Part shown: positions 21,524 through 32,417 of the stretch, piece by piece | Layout: each line of letters begins with the position of its first letter | Numbering within the stretch: position 1 is the stretch's first letter | Assembly (NCBI GenBank): GCA_030220185.1 | Contig: JASPKZ010001232.1 | Location: 120,790 to 184,789 of the forward strand | Length of the DNA: 64,000 bases | Direction of reading: 5' to 3' | DNA from: Diploptera punctata | Taxonomy: Eukaryota; Arthropoda; Insecta; Blattodea; Blaberidae | The notes under the pieces: generated by a model | What the model saw: only the letters and a program-made list of their open reading frames with translations | What the model was told of the DNA's origin: nothing | Database searches by the model: none | Made by a program: the position numbers and the translations under genes

Positions 21524-23531
21524 CCCTCAACTGGTAGGGTGGGGTCAGAATGACGCAGGCTATTATTTGGAAACGCTCTTTCTCATATACCTAAAACAAT
21601 TTCTACCTGAAACTTTGTGTACTCTATCCTCAGTCTATTCTGGAACCTTGGACGAAGTGGAAGTTTCATTGTGTTTTTGCATTTTTGTGCTATTTCAATT
21701 TGTTTAACGTCTTGCGCTTTTCGGGTCACGTTGACCCCAGCCTACCTTAAACGTAAGTATTTTTTCATTTAGCAGAATAATGATTTCTTTCATTATTATT
21801 TCAGGATACACTTGTATTCATTTCTGAATTTATTTTTTATAGTGAACGATGTGTAAAAACCTAACTATGAAGAGTTAACTCGAATTTTGAATGAATCAGA
21901 TGATGAATATGAAAATGAAGTTGATGAAAATTTTGTTATTGAGAGTGAACACGACACTGATAGTGAACAAAGTGGCAATTCTGATGGCGATGATGTAGAT
22001 GGTAATCTTGATGTTCACGATACAGCTTTCATGTATCGTAAAGATAAATACAAATGGAGTCATAATCTCGTTTTACGAGGACGCACCGCTCAACCCAATA
22101 TCATTACACATCTTCCTAGAATTCGTGGAAATGCTAAGGAATCCCCCACTTTAGAACCAGAACTTGCTTGGAGTTTTCTTCTTACAGATGACATTCTACA
22201 TATTATTGTAAGACACGCAAATGAAGAAATAGGAAAAGAAGCAATTATTCCAACCTCGGAAAAGAGGTAGAAACATTAAGGGGGACAGTTGGTTTTCGTC
22301 TATAGAACTGAAGAATAGAGGATTGACCTATGTGGGAACGGTTAGGAAAAATAAGAGACAAATTCCTCCAGAATTTCTTCCACAGAAGAAGAGAACTGTA
22401 GGTTCATCTGTATTTGGCTTCAATAGACAGAATACCCTTGTATCGCATGTTCCAAAAAAGAACAAAGCTGTCATTTCCATAATGCATCACACCAATGTAT
22501 CGATTGCGATACACAAAAGCCGGAAATAAGTACCATTCCATAACATGACAAAAGGTAGAGTTGGTTTCCTGGATCTGAAAGTTTCAACCTATTCTACTGC
22601 TTGAAGGACGAGACGATGGCCAATGGTGATATTTTTTGCCACAATGGATATCGCTACAGTAAATTGTCATATACTTATGACAAGCAGAAAAGAGGCAAAT
22701 TCCATTACCAGGCGTCAATTCATTATTGCTCTCACAAAATCACTTGTGCATCCTGAACTTTTTCGCAGAAGTAGCATCGTGAACTCCGGCAGATGATTGG
22801 GAAAGTTGGTGGTATATCGGGCCCAAGTACAGAGAAGGAAGCAGGGCCTACCATGACTCCAGGAAAAAGGAAAATATGTTCTTCCTGTCCTCGTGATCGG
22901 AATGGGAAAGCTGGAACAAATTGTGAAATGTGTATGAAACCGCTATGTGCAGGATGTGCTAAAAATCTCTGTCCTGACTCTTTTTGAATAATATTGTTAA
23001 TTTAGGTATATGATGAATGGAGTTACTTCTCAGTTGGAATTATGATCTGTCTCCTGATTAGAATGATAGGATAATTTATTACAGTTATTTTTTATAGTCC
23101 TAGAGTGATTATTGAGATTTAACAAGTTTCAAATTCCAGTTCTTTGTTCTTCTGTTTTGTTACTAAATGATGCAAATTAATTAGATTTAATATTGTTATT
23201 CTTGTGTAATTGATCTTGGTTTATTATATTAGTGTAATTCCTACATGCTGTTTATTATATAGCCAATGTATATGTCTGAATGTACAGTCTATGTCTAAAA
23301 TATATTTTTAATGCACTCCAAGAAAAATAAATTAAATTCTGTTATTTATACGTGATGTACTTATTTAAAATTAGGTGTGAAGAGGTTGTAATTTATTAGG
23401 TTAATATATTATGTCAGATATAGTCAAATAATAAAGTCCAAATGTATGCATTTCCTTTATTATATTATCAGGGTCATAATGACCACACCCTACCAGTTAT
23501 GTAACAGAAATTTCACCCTACCAGTTGAGGG
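21524..23531 (+). mobile_element. piggyBac-like transposon, decayed (2,008 bp) with TTAA duplication
   Basis: The terminal inverted repeats CCCTCAACTGGTAGGGTG (left) and CACCCTACCAGTTGAGGG (right) are perfect over 18 bp, flanked by TTAA at 21,520-21,523 and 23,532-23,535. Subterminal copies of the motif (GGGGTCAGAATGAC near the left, GGGTCATAATGACC near the right) extend the symmetry. The interior carries a broken transposase gene. Intact TIRs mean the copy might still be mobilised in trans if a matching transposase exists. It is nested in an older repeat, so it arrived later. Confidence 0.95.
21887..22987 (+). pseudogene. piggyBac transposase pseudogene
   Basis: The first 127 codons begin with the acidic N-terminus typical of piggyBac transposases and reach ARNEE-like helices (HIIVRHANEEIGKEAI). 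The frame then jumps across a large deletion to GDSWFSSIELKNRGLTYVGT and PPEFLPQKK, normally far downstream. After more frameshifts and stops comes a MTKGRVGFLD block. The cysteine-rich C-terminal domain is intact as a pattern (CSSCPRD...CEMCMKPLCAGCAKN, 22,883-22,970). Of the three catalytic aspartates of the family, the first falls in the deleted part, the second is kept (GDSW), and the third position in the GGVD motif reads GRVG. Dead. Confidence 0.9.
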
Positions 23532-23744
23532 TTAAGAATCCAAAGAGCTACTTTTTTCACGTTTTCCCCTGTAAAGGACGATTTTGAAGGGCGTAGGATT
23601 TGAGTATCTCAACTATCTTATAACCTATGTTCATCCCGAGAATGTCGTAAACATTTTGCAAAAACCGCCATCACAATCGGATCAACAGTATGAACAAACA
23701 AACAAACATTCATTTATATATTATATTAATTAGTTGGCTCTTAG

Positions 23745-24295
23745 AATATGTCACTCTGTGCCCACCTGCCATTCACTGCATTTTTCTCACTTTGTTTGAT
23801 ATCAATAAATTATTTGCCAATCTTTTTCTTTTTTCATCTACCGTGAGCTCCCGAATTAATTTTGTTAATTTCTTTATGGTTAAAGTTTTGTTTAATCTCA
23901 GTATTTGTTATGTACCAGCTGCTAGCAATATGTTCCTGATAATTCTGTTTCCTTTCATTTGGAGTTGTTTTAGTAGAGTTTTGCATCGCACCAGGAACTG
24001 GCTGCGTAAGTGGCTGAGCTCCTGTTGAGTTCCTTGTATTCATAAATGTATTGTAGGTAATGTGATTAGGAGTGACCACAGGGGTCTTCTACCGTGTTCT
24101 ATTTTTAGCGTGGTGTACTTTGTATGTGCACCCCATTCTAAATTACTATCAAAAATATGAAGAAATAGTTAACTTTGAAACTATATTCAATAATTTCATT
24201 AAATAAAACTAAATTTGAGATATTCTTAATGCTCTTTTTTCTAGTGAAGGTACACATAAAGTTTTGTCATCGTTTATTTTAGTTTACAGTTACTA
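23745..24295. other. Intergenic, nothing recognised
   Basis: ORFs on both strands at 23.7-24.1 kb overlap one another and show no family I recognise. Confidence 0.4.
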
Positions 24296-24301
24296 CACCA
24301 T

Positions 24302-24399
24302 GTTTCTAATTCCGTTAGCTGTCTTTGCATCGAGTAGTAAGCATAATTATGAATCATATTCGATGCAAAGACAGCAGTATCTTCTGTAGAAACAGAAAT
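24302..24399. other. Hairpin with 16-bp perfect arms
   Basis: GCTGTCTTTGCATCGA (24,318-24,333) and TCGATGCAAAGACAGC (24,360-24,375) pair perfectly across a 26-nt loop. Outside them GTTTCTA and TAGAAAC pair again after an internal bulge. The overall size of about 98 bp is in the range of an insect microRNA precursor, but a small foldback element is equally possible. No expression evidence is available from sequence. Confidence 0.6.
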
Positions 24400-24519
24400 A
24401 TCTATATTTGATCTTATTCGCAAATCGACAGTAGAAACATAATATAATATAATCTATTTAACTTGTGTTCCAAATGGGAATCAATGAACAAACACGTTTC
24501 AATGGATGTTGTTTTACAA

Positions 24520-25080
24520 GCAATGACAGTCGTGTTTCACCTCGATGTTTATCGAATTCTGTTTATCAAAATGAAGAAAGCTCCTCCTTTTAAATATTCT
24601 GAACAGGTCAGAGCATTGTTTTGCAGTGACTCGAACAAATACGTTGAATATAGCAGATAATGAACATATTCCTTCGAACTACATATTTGATATTTGTGTG
24701 TTCAATACTTGTGTTTTTAATATTGATTTTACGGAGTTGTTTCCTAAAAAAATAATTAATAACCTTTAATGTTGGTTATAATATACATTTTGATGTGTTA
24801 AATATTTTCTCCACCAGGGTGCATTCTTACAATATTGCGATCCTATTTGGCAATATATAATATAATCTGGTTGCAGTGGATGATCAAATGAAACATAACA
24901 AACATTTTCTCATTTGTTTTCAAACATCGCCGTTTACATTAAATATATAAATGTTTTAAAATAACTATGTTTAAGTAATGATTTTTGTGTAAACATCTTA
25001 ATTTTATTCGTTGAATAGTCCTAACAAATGCCACTCTCGATTATCAAAATCCATTAGATAAATTGGAAATCAGTCGTGGC
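24520..25080 (+). repeat. Dispersed repeat, inverted copy at 60.88-61.44 kb
   Basis: ACAGTCGTGTTTCACC, GAAAGCTCCTCCTTTTAA, GGTGCATTCTTACAATATTG, GATCCTATTTGGCAAT and GCCACTCTCGATT all recur in order, in reverse complement, at 60,880-61,440. The 65-codon ORF inside is not conserved as protein. At the other copy the repeat abuts a Penelope-type terminus, so it may be part of the same element. Confidence 0.65.
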
Positions 25081-25089
25081 ATTACTTAT

Positions 25090-25440
25090 GATAACCTGGG
25101 GTACTCCTGCTGTAATTATTTTAGATTGGGAGAGGGCACCCGTGTGTATAAACTTAAATGATCTGTTATTTAAGTAACCATTAATATTTTTTATTAAAAA
25201 TACAGAAGTTTCAAAACTTAGCACTTTGTAAATACGTCCCCGGTTTTCAAACGTTTCTTTTGGAAATTCAAGATTATACCCAGCGCCGTGTTTCTATTGT
25301 TAATCGATTCCATTAATTTTTCGGCAATTCTTAAAAATTGCATTCCATCCATAGTAATTCTGCCCGAAGGCAGGTCCTTCACTGCAATCATAGTATTTTG
25401 ATGCTATGCTTGCAGCTTTACTAGGGAATTGTAGGTATGG
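25090..25440. other. Intergenic, nothing recognised
   Basis: No supported feature in this segment. Confidence 0.5.
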
Positions 25441-25469
25441 TAGCTTCTCGTTGCTTTCCACACTGGTGA

Positions 25470-25470
<1 letters not shown>

Positions 25471-25500
<30 letters not shown>
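25471..25500. repeat. (GAT)n microsatellite
   Basis: About ten GAT units. GAT runs cap several RTE-like LINE 3' ends in this window, so this one may be the tail of a vanished LINE copy. Confidence 0.85.
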
Positions 25501-25504
25501 AGGA

Positions 25505-25640
25505 CATATAATTTCGGGGACCGTTAGGGCCTTGAAGTTTTCGTGACATTTGTCTTATAGGTGCGGAAAAACCCCGATAGAAACCTCACCCAGAAAAACA
25601 GCCCCGACCGGGGATCGCTACCTCGAGACCTCAGCGGTGG
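25505..25640. repeat. GC-richer unassigned repeat-like segment
   Basis: A segment with GGGGACCGTTAGGGCC and GCCCCGACCGGGGATCGCTACC stands out by composition and ends near a B-box-like string on the minus strand. It may be a SINE body; the evidence is weak. Confidence 0.25.
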
Positions 25641-25813
25641 ACTTTTTTAAATATAAGAGATTTTAATTCAAAAGTTTTAGCGCTTCATAATAGATAGTCC
25701 CGGAGACTTTTTATTTCGAGTATTTTTAATTAGATTTCCGAGTTTAACAGGGTTGGTCCATGATGAACTCGGAGTATCTGCAACGTGTTATGAAATTGTT
25801 CTATATTTTAATT

Positions 25814-25862
25814 TAGAGGAACGACGTTTGGTTTCCGGAAGACGGCGCACAGTGTGCTATTT
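25814..25862 (+). repeat. RTE-like LINE 3' terminal scrap
   Basis: GAGGAACGACGTTTGGTTTCCGG...GACGGCG matches the 3' end at 13,163-13,192 (GAGGAATAGCGTTTGGTTTCCGG). Only the last few dozen bases remain. Confidence 0.6.
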
Positions 25863-25864
25863 TA

Positions 25865-26380
25865 ACAATCTACGGGGATTTAATTCAAAATTCCAAGGTT
25901 AATTAATAAAAGTGATATTAAATAAATTACATGCACACACGCCTGTTAGTATATATGTGTAATTATTTTGTTCCTAGGATGCGCAGGGACTCATAAATAA
26001 GGTCTAAACACAACAATCACGCGCAGATGTGTAATCTGTCTTATCGAATAGGTTCATGTGTCGAGCTCCTTTGTGTAGAGAATAAAGTCGGTTTACGTGT
26101 TATTGTGATATTTATGTTTAGTTTAGGGTTCTGTTAGTTACGTAAGATATGTTTCATCTGTTTACATTCACAAGAATGTTAAACATTCACAAGAATGTTA
26201 AAATGAAAGAAGACTTTTAACTGTGTTCTATTATCCTGATATTTTAGACTACAACTTTCTTATATCGACGTACATGGCCTTCTAATTGCATTATTTTTAT
26301 TTATTGACATCCCTTCTCTTGGAAACACAAGAGAAAATTTGCGTTCATCTGCGTTTCTTTAGCTTATTCTTGTTTGTTTC
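25865..26380. other. Intergenic, nothing recognised
   Basis: AT-rich; a short direct duplication of ATTCACAAGAATGTTAAA near 26,165-26,201 is the only structure seen. Confidence 0.5.
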
Positions 26381-26383
26381 ACA

Positions 26384-27532
26384 ATGGTTCCCCTTATTTC
26401 CCGGCGCGCAATATTCGAAATTTTGTCCGGAAATAATAAAAGGGAACATTGTGATGCAGTGTATGAATTTGCGATTCAACATATTAAACATGTGACAGTC
26501 TCTGATGTCGTTATTAAGAATTTAAAGGCTTACGTGAGAAGTCTGTGCCAGCAAATTGAAGTACGTTGCAGTATAGTCATCGTGACAGACTCCTAGAAAA
26601 TTAGCCTATTCAAACTGGTTACAAAAATACTAATTTTCCCGTTACCCATTATCAATCTCTTCCTTCTACTGCTACAGATCAATCGCCTTCTAGTTCTGGT
26701 AGGCCGTCAATATCATTCGAATAATGTTATGAAAAGGCGGAAGCTCGGTCAACAAGCCTAGAAAAAATATCTACTGCAGCTGAAATGAAGTTGCGTGATA
26801 AAAGAAAAGACTCGCTGCAATATTTATAGAATTATTCCTTGCATCACGAGGCACCAGGATGAAAAAGTGTCGGCCGCTGTTTTTAAATAAACCGAAGAAT
26901 TTATTAGCTGATCGAGCCCTAGCGATGATGATAGATCCCACTTTTTCAACTCACCAATATATAAATACTAAAGTTGAGAATATGAAGAAGTACATTCACA
27001 ACAGGCCTCCTGGTGCATGTGCCAACACAACAAGCAGGAAATACGAATAATGCAAACACTGTTCGTCGATTTTTCAGTAACACCGAAAAGACTGCCCAAA
27101 TAACAGGTGTCAATTTTGATCTAATTCGCCGTTTTCATGTCATATTAGAGACACTGAGCTGTGGGATTCCCATAAATGCTGATGCTTTTGCAAAGTATGC
27201 TGATGAAATAGAAATCTGTATTTGAAAGAATACAATTGGATTTATATGCCAAACAGTGTGCACAGAATGTTATGCCTCTTGTATTCTTCCGATTGGTCAA
27301 CATTCGGAAGAAGCAAGAAACAAAGATAGTAAAGTATATCGGGAACATTTCACAAGAAAAACTTCGAGGATAGACACAAACACTGTTCTTATACACAGAC
27401 TTTTGATATCTGCTGAAGCAAAACCCTAAAAGAAAACACGGTATAATTACACAGCAAGTATAGCTCTCAGCACCTACTTTTGATACAGAGGCCACACATT
27501 CCGATAAAAGTGACTCAGATGATGCAGATTAA
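26384..27532 (+). pseudogene. Unnamed transposase-like gene, frameshifted
   Basis: Pieces in different plus frames read as one decayed protein: a start at 26,384 with VPLISRRAIFEIL and helices; a serine-rich linker leading to SGRPSISFE; a basic block with STAAEMKLRDKRK; TGVNFDLIRRFHVILETLSCGIPINADAFAKY (residues of the 27,013 frame); then a conserved-looking block ending in an acidic SDKSDSDDAD tail at 27,530. From memory this order (GRP-S-F, K-R linker, acidic C-terminus) matches a family of insect and cnidarian transposon-derived proteins without a settled name. I cannot identify catalytic residues. Several stops and frameshifts make it nonfunctional. The 69-bp array starts 20 bp after its stop. 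Confidence 0.55.
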
Positions 27533-27552
27533 TATTTTTGGAAAACATTACT

Positions 27553-29416
27553 GTTTTTCTTTATATGTGCAAAATAATGTGAATAAGCATTTTTTTGTGT
27601 AAGAAATGGAAACGCGATTGTGTTTTTCTTTATATGTGCAAAATAATGTGAATAAGCATTTTTTTGTGTAAGAAATGGAAACGCGATTGTGTTTTTCTTT
27701 ATATGTGCAAAATAATGTGAATAAGCATTTTTTTTGTGTAAGAAATGGAAACGCGATTGTGTTTTTCTTTATATGTGCAAAATAATGTGAATAAGCATTT
27801 TTTTGTGTAAGAAATGGAAACGCGATTGTGTTTTTCTTTATATGTGCAAAATAATGTGAATAAGCATTTTTTTGTGTAAGAAATGGAAACGCGATTGTGT
27901 TTTTCTTTATATGTGCAAAATAATGTGAATAAGCATTTTTTTGTGTAAGAAATGGAAACGCGATTGTGTTTTTCTTTATATGTGCAAAATAATGTGAATA
28001 AGCATTTTTTTGTGTAAGAAATGGAAACGCGATTGTGTTTTTCTTTATATGTGCAAAATAATGTGAATAAGCATTTTTTTGTGTAAGAAATGGAAACGCG
28101 ATTGTGTTTTTCTTTATATGTGCAAAATAATGTGAATAAGCATTTTTTTGTGTAAGAAATGGAAACGCGATTGTGTTTTTCTTTATATGTGCAAAATAAT
28201 GTGAATAAGCATTTTTTTGTGTAAGAAATGGAAACGCGATTGTGTTTTTCTTTATATGTGCAAAATAATGTGAATAAGCATTTTTTTGTGTAAGAAATGG
28301 AAACGCGATTGTGTTTTTCTTATATGTGCAAAATAATGTGAATAAGCATTTTTTTGTGTAAGAAATGGAAACGCGATTGTGTTTTTCTTTATATGTGCAA
28401 AATAATGTGAATAAGCATTTTTTTGTGTAAGAAATGGAAACGCGATTGTGTTTTTCTTTATATGTGCAAAATAATGTGAATAAGCATTTTTTTGTGTAAG
28501 AAATGGAAACGCGATTGTGTTTTTCTTTATATGTGCAAAATAATGTGAATAAGCATTTTTTTGTGTAAGAAATGGAAAACGCGATTGTGTTTTTCTTTAT
28601 ATGTGCAAAATAATGTGAATAAGCATTTTTTTGTGTAAGAAATGGAAACGCGATTGTGTTTTTCTTTATATGTGCAAAATAATGTGAATAAGCATTTTTT
28701 TGTGTAAGAAATGGAAACGCGATTGTGTTTTTCTTTATATGTGCAAAATAATGTGAATAAGCATTTTTTTGTGTAAGAAATGGAAACGCGATTGTGTTTT
28801 TCTTTATATGTGCAAAATAATGTGAATAAGCATTTTTTTGTGTAAGAAATGGAAACGCGATTGTGTTTTTCTTTATATGTGCAAAATAATGTGAATAAGC
28901 ATTTTTTTGTGTAAGAAATGGAAACGCGATTGTGTTTTTCTTTATATGTGCAAAATAATGTGAATAAGCATTTTTTTGTGTAAGAAATGGAAACGCGATT
29001 GTGTTTTTCTTTATATGTGCAAAATAATGTGAATAAGCATTTTTTTGTGTAAGAAATGGAAACGCGATTGTGTTTTTCTTTATATGTGCAAAATAATGTG
29101 AATAAGCATTTTTTTGTGTAAGAAATGGAAACGCGATTGTGTTTTTCTTTATATGTGCAAAATAATGTGAATAAGCATTTTTTTGTGTAAGAAATGGAAA
29201 CGCGATTGTGTTTTTCTTTATATGTGCAAAATAATGTGAATAAGCATTTTTTTGTGTAAGAAATGGAAACGCGATTGTGTTTTTCTTTATATGTGCAAAA
29301 TAATGTGAATAAGCATTTTTTTGTGTAAGAAATGGAAACGCGATTGTGTTTTTCTTTATATGTGCAAAATAATGTGAATAAGCATTTTTTTGTGTAAGAA
29401 ATGGAAACGCGATTGT
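27553..29416. repeat. 69-bp satellite array, 27 copies
   Basis: The unit contains TTTATATGTGCAAAATAATG, TGAATAAGCATTTTTTTGTG and TAAGAAATGGAAACGCGATT in this order. The total of 1,864 bp equals 27 units plus one base. Only three indels are visible: an extra T near 27,735, a missing T near 28,320 and an extra A near 28,577. Otherwise the copies look identical, which implies recent amplification or strong homogenisation. It begins 20 bp after the stop codon of the transposase-like pseudogene and ends in a zone of related but diverged sequence. It has no spacers, so it is not a CRISPR array. Confidence 0.97.
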
Positions 29417-30010
29417 GTTTTTTGTTTTAATTTATAGAATAATGATAATATAGAGATCATAACATACCTTTTAATAAATAGAATAGAAATGTTTAAAGTA
29501 ATGAAATTGAAAAATACTTGATAAATTTATATGTTCTTAGAAATATAGAATAATGTGTAATTTTTTATTTGTAAAATGTTAAAAAATCATGGATTTTGTA
29601 AAAAAACAGAATAATATTTAAGAAATTTTAATTTAAAAAATAATTATACATAATTCATAATAATTATATGATTTGTGTATGAAATAAAATATAATTTATT
29701 CTCTATAATATGTATAATGTTGATATTAAAATATATAATATAAGAAATATAATATACACATGTGATATTTTCATTTGCAAAATAGCGATACATTAAAAAT
29801 ATATGTTTTGTAAGAAATGCTAATATATTTGTATATTATAATAAATAAATCAATGATATATTATTCAAAATAATAAATTGAATGTTTTGGTAAGAAATAG
29901 AAAATCATTTGTGTTCATTAATTTTGTAAAATATTGGCAATAAAATAATACCTAAGAAAATTTGTTATGGAAAATATTGCAAGGAATAATTTAAATTTGC
30001 AAGAGCATTT
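29417..30010. repeat. Diverged edge of the 69-bp array
   Basis: Very AT-rich sequence in which motifs of the unit recur loosely: TTTGCAAAATAGCG (29,774), TTTTGTAAGAAATG (29,808), TTTTGGTAAGAAATAG (29,888) and TTTTGTAAAATATTGG (29,923). The TAAGAAAT motifs are about 76 bp apart. This looks like old, unhomogenised units; the low complexity makes chance similarity possible. Confidence 0.45.
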
Positions 30011-30104
30011 TTCCTAATAATGTTACAAGTGGCGTAGAAAACAATAAAGACAGGAAAATAGTAAAATTATGGAGCCAAGAATTAAATCCCCCTAGAATCG
30101 TCAA

Positions 30105-30155
30105 TTACCACACTGTGCGGCGGCAGCTGTCAATGATACCGGATGATGATGATTT
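30105..30155 (+). repeat. RTE-like LINE 3' terminus with GAT tail
   Basis: GCGGCGGCAGCTGTCAATGATACCGG followed by GATGATGATG matches the 3' end at 13,187-13,215. The upstream body is missing. Confidence 0.65.
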
Positions 30156-30735
30156 TAATTTATTTGTTGTAGTAATTTGTATCGGGTTGAATTGCTTTGT
30201 TCTCTTTCCAATAGTGAACTACTTCATCTGCATCACTCTATATGAGTCGTCCTTGATCAGCTTTCACTGGGGTATTACAGATTTTCTTATTATTTCCTTG
30301 TTTATTAAAGAAATTAAAATAATTGTTTTGTTTGTTTAGTTTTATTTATTTACTTTTTCAAAATGTTTACTCTATATGCACCGATTCCTTTTGTAATTAA
30401 TTATATTTGAAAATTAATTGCTATTTTGTCCCTGGGATTTCTGAATATGTGTAATTTTTTGGAGTTTATTTTTATGTTTAATCATTTGTTGAATTCAAAC
30501 GTTTTGTTTTATATTTTAGTTATTACAATAAATGGGATTCTTATGATTTGTTGTATTTTCTTTTATAGTACATTTTATCGTGTCTGTATACAGTTAGTTG
30601 TAATAATCTTTTTCTTCTTCTACAGTAACAATATGCGGGAATACTAACATGTTTTAAATTTAGCCAATCGATATATTTTTCATCTAGATATTTGTCAGAA
30701 AAGGGTTTACAGATCGGCAATTGTAAAAAAAAACA
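30155..30735. other. AT-rich intergenic sequence
   Basis: Short hydrophobic ORFs here arise from T-rich sequence; none has a recognisable family. Confidence 0.45.
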
Positions 30736-30970
30736 CTGGAAGATGATCCGATTCAAACTCGCAGTGATCGTTATATCGGGAGGATCTAGCTGAATGTTCG
30801 GATGAAACGTTGGCTTGTCAGGGGTCCAAATGTTGAAACCATACGTATCTGATAATTCGTCAATTAATTCTCCCCGGGCATTTGTTTTGTTACAGCTCGA
30901 TTATGTATTTTTAGCATTAAAATCTCCCGTGAATATAACATTTTATTTCAACTTTATTAGTTATTTTAGT
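30735..30970 (-). pseudogene. LINE endonuclease (EEP) fragment
   Basis: The minus strand reads VIFTGDFNAKNT near 30,925-30,945, then RGELIDELSDTYGFNIWTP and, after a frame change, ESDHLPVFF near 30,745. GDFNA and SDHLP are the conserved motifs of the apurinic-type endonuclease that nicks target DNA for LINE integration. The piece lacks the N-terminal part, and it lies antisense and adjacent to an RT fragment on the plus strand, so the two come from different insertions or from an inversion. Confidence 0.7.
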
Positions 30971-30974
30971 TGGG

Positions 30975-31756
30975 ATTCACCAATTGGAGCTGAAACAATA
31001 TATACACTCCTATTTGCGGATGACCAGATAATAATTGCTCAAGAATATGAAGACATGGAGTTTATACTCAGAAAATTATTGGACGAATACGATAACTGGG
31101 GTTTGAAAATAAATTTAGAAAAAAAAATTATGGGATGTGGAGCCGAAACCGATGATCTGATATTAGAGGATGTGAAGAATTTGTGTATCTGGGAGTAAAA
31201 TTAGATAAAGAACATAAACAGGAAAGTGATATTAAGAACAGAATAAATAAACGTAGAGCAATAACAGCAATGATGAATGGAGTCTTATGGAACAGACATG
31301 TAACCAGGAAAAGTAAGTTACAAATATATAATTCAATAGTGAGTAGTACTGTGACATATGGAGCTGAAGTTTGGAAATTCAACAAAAAATTAGAACAAAA
31401 ACTTATGTCGATGGAAATGGATTTCTTGAGGGGAGAAGCAAGATGTTCAAAATTAGACAAAATAAGAAATACTGTCATAAGAGAAAAAATTAATATTGGT
31501 TATTCAATAGTAGATTATATACGGTACAAGCAATTAAATTGATATGGGCACGTACGACGAATGCAAGAAGAAAGATTACCCAGGAAAAACATTGGAATGG
31601 TGTCCACCTGGAAGCAGGAAGAGAGGAAGACCTCGAAGCTCGTGGATGCAGGAAATAAGAACTGGAATGAGAGCAAGAAGACTGGAAGACATGGATTGGA
31701 GGGAGAGAGACGAGTGGAGAAGAAACATTAAACTTCAGGCACAGAAAGATGTGTAA
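30975..31756 (+). pseudogene. RTE-like reverse transcriptase fragment
   Basis: The catalytic motif LLFADDQIIIAQ lies near 31,005-31,045, followed by WGLKINLEKK. A frameshift at about 31,185 leads to YLGVKLDKE, TYGAEVWKFN, EMDFLRGEARCSK; a stop at 31,540 is followed in another frame by YPGKTLEWCPPGSRKRGRPRSSW and the C-terminal end at 31,756. Order and spacing match RTE-like enzymes and parallel the fragments at 12.8 kb and 40 kb. 5' truncated before motif B. Two lesions make it dead. Confidence 0.85.
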
Positions 31757-31799
31757 ACATTAAAATACTGTATTAAATAAAATAGTTTGGATTGATTAA

Positions 31800-32400
31800 T
31801 ATTATTGCTGGGAGAATAATAAATAGATGGAGTTGATAATTGTGTGTGTACGGTATTATACAGTAATAATAGGGACTTCATTCGTGGACTGTCTCAATAT
31901 CATTACAATTAAACAAATTTATATGGGAGTGTGGAATATTTAATTTAATCAATATGGGCACACCCCCATTAGGCTGTCTGATTTCTTTTATAGGCATTTT
32001 GTACTATTTAATTTGTAAATGTTTATAATTTGAACATTTAGTTTCATTACGTGGAGACCACCACCTCTAGAGGGTCAACAAAAGTCGTTTTTCAACTTAG
32101 TTTTTTTTTTCATATAGATTAAACGTCATCTACAAATTAGTGAGAGATTTTCATTGATATCACTATTACGTTTCGAGTTATGTTTAAAAATATGCAATGC
32201 TGTCACTCGAGTGAGCCCTTTAATTTGAGAAGGTACCTACATCTTCGGTAAGTTTGTTTTCTGTAAATTCATTTTTTCAATGCGATTTCCCTGATAACTC
32301 CCGAAGTTGTCAAGATATTGGAGATGAAATTCTGTATGTATATGTAGTTTACAGAGACGAACAAAATGTACTACAATTAGTAACGTACGTATTATATTTT
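31800..32400. other. Intergenic, nothing recognised
   Basis: No gene; the sequence around 32,050-32,340 resembles no element I can name. Confidence 0.45.
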
Positions 32401-32417
32401 ATTAAAATAATATTTTA

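Larger units (their letters stand above)
21352..23740 (+). repeat. Third copy of the 0.84-1.68 kb repeat, split by piggyBac
   Basis: The left half (21,352-21,519) and right half (23,536-23,740) align with the monomer at 837-1,262: CTAGCTAATACCCGCC, ATCATGAAAGAC, GTTATGGTTTAGGCAGCGTAAGCC, then CCTATGTTCATCCC, AATCGGATCAACAGTATG and an ACAAACAAAC end. The piggyBac element sits exactly between them. Confidence 0.8.

Noticed and set aside
27553..29416. CRISPR array
   Set aside because: The repeats are contiguous 69-bp units with no spacers, in an animal-like genome.
30115..30756. Cluster of 70-75-codon hydrophobic ORFs as membrane proteins
   Set aside because: They come from T-rich sequence on overlapping frames of both strands, with no family resemblance or supporting splice structure.
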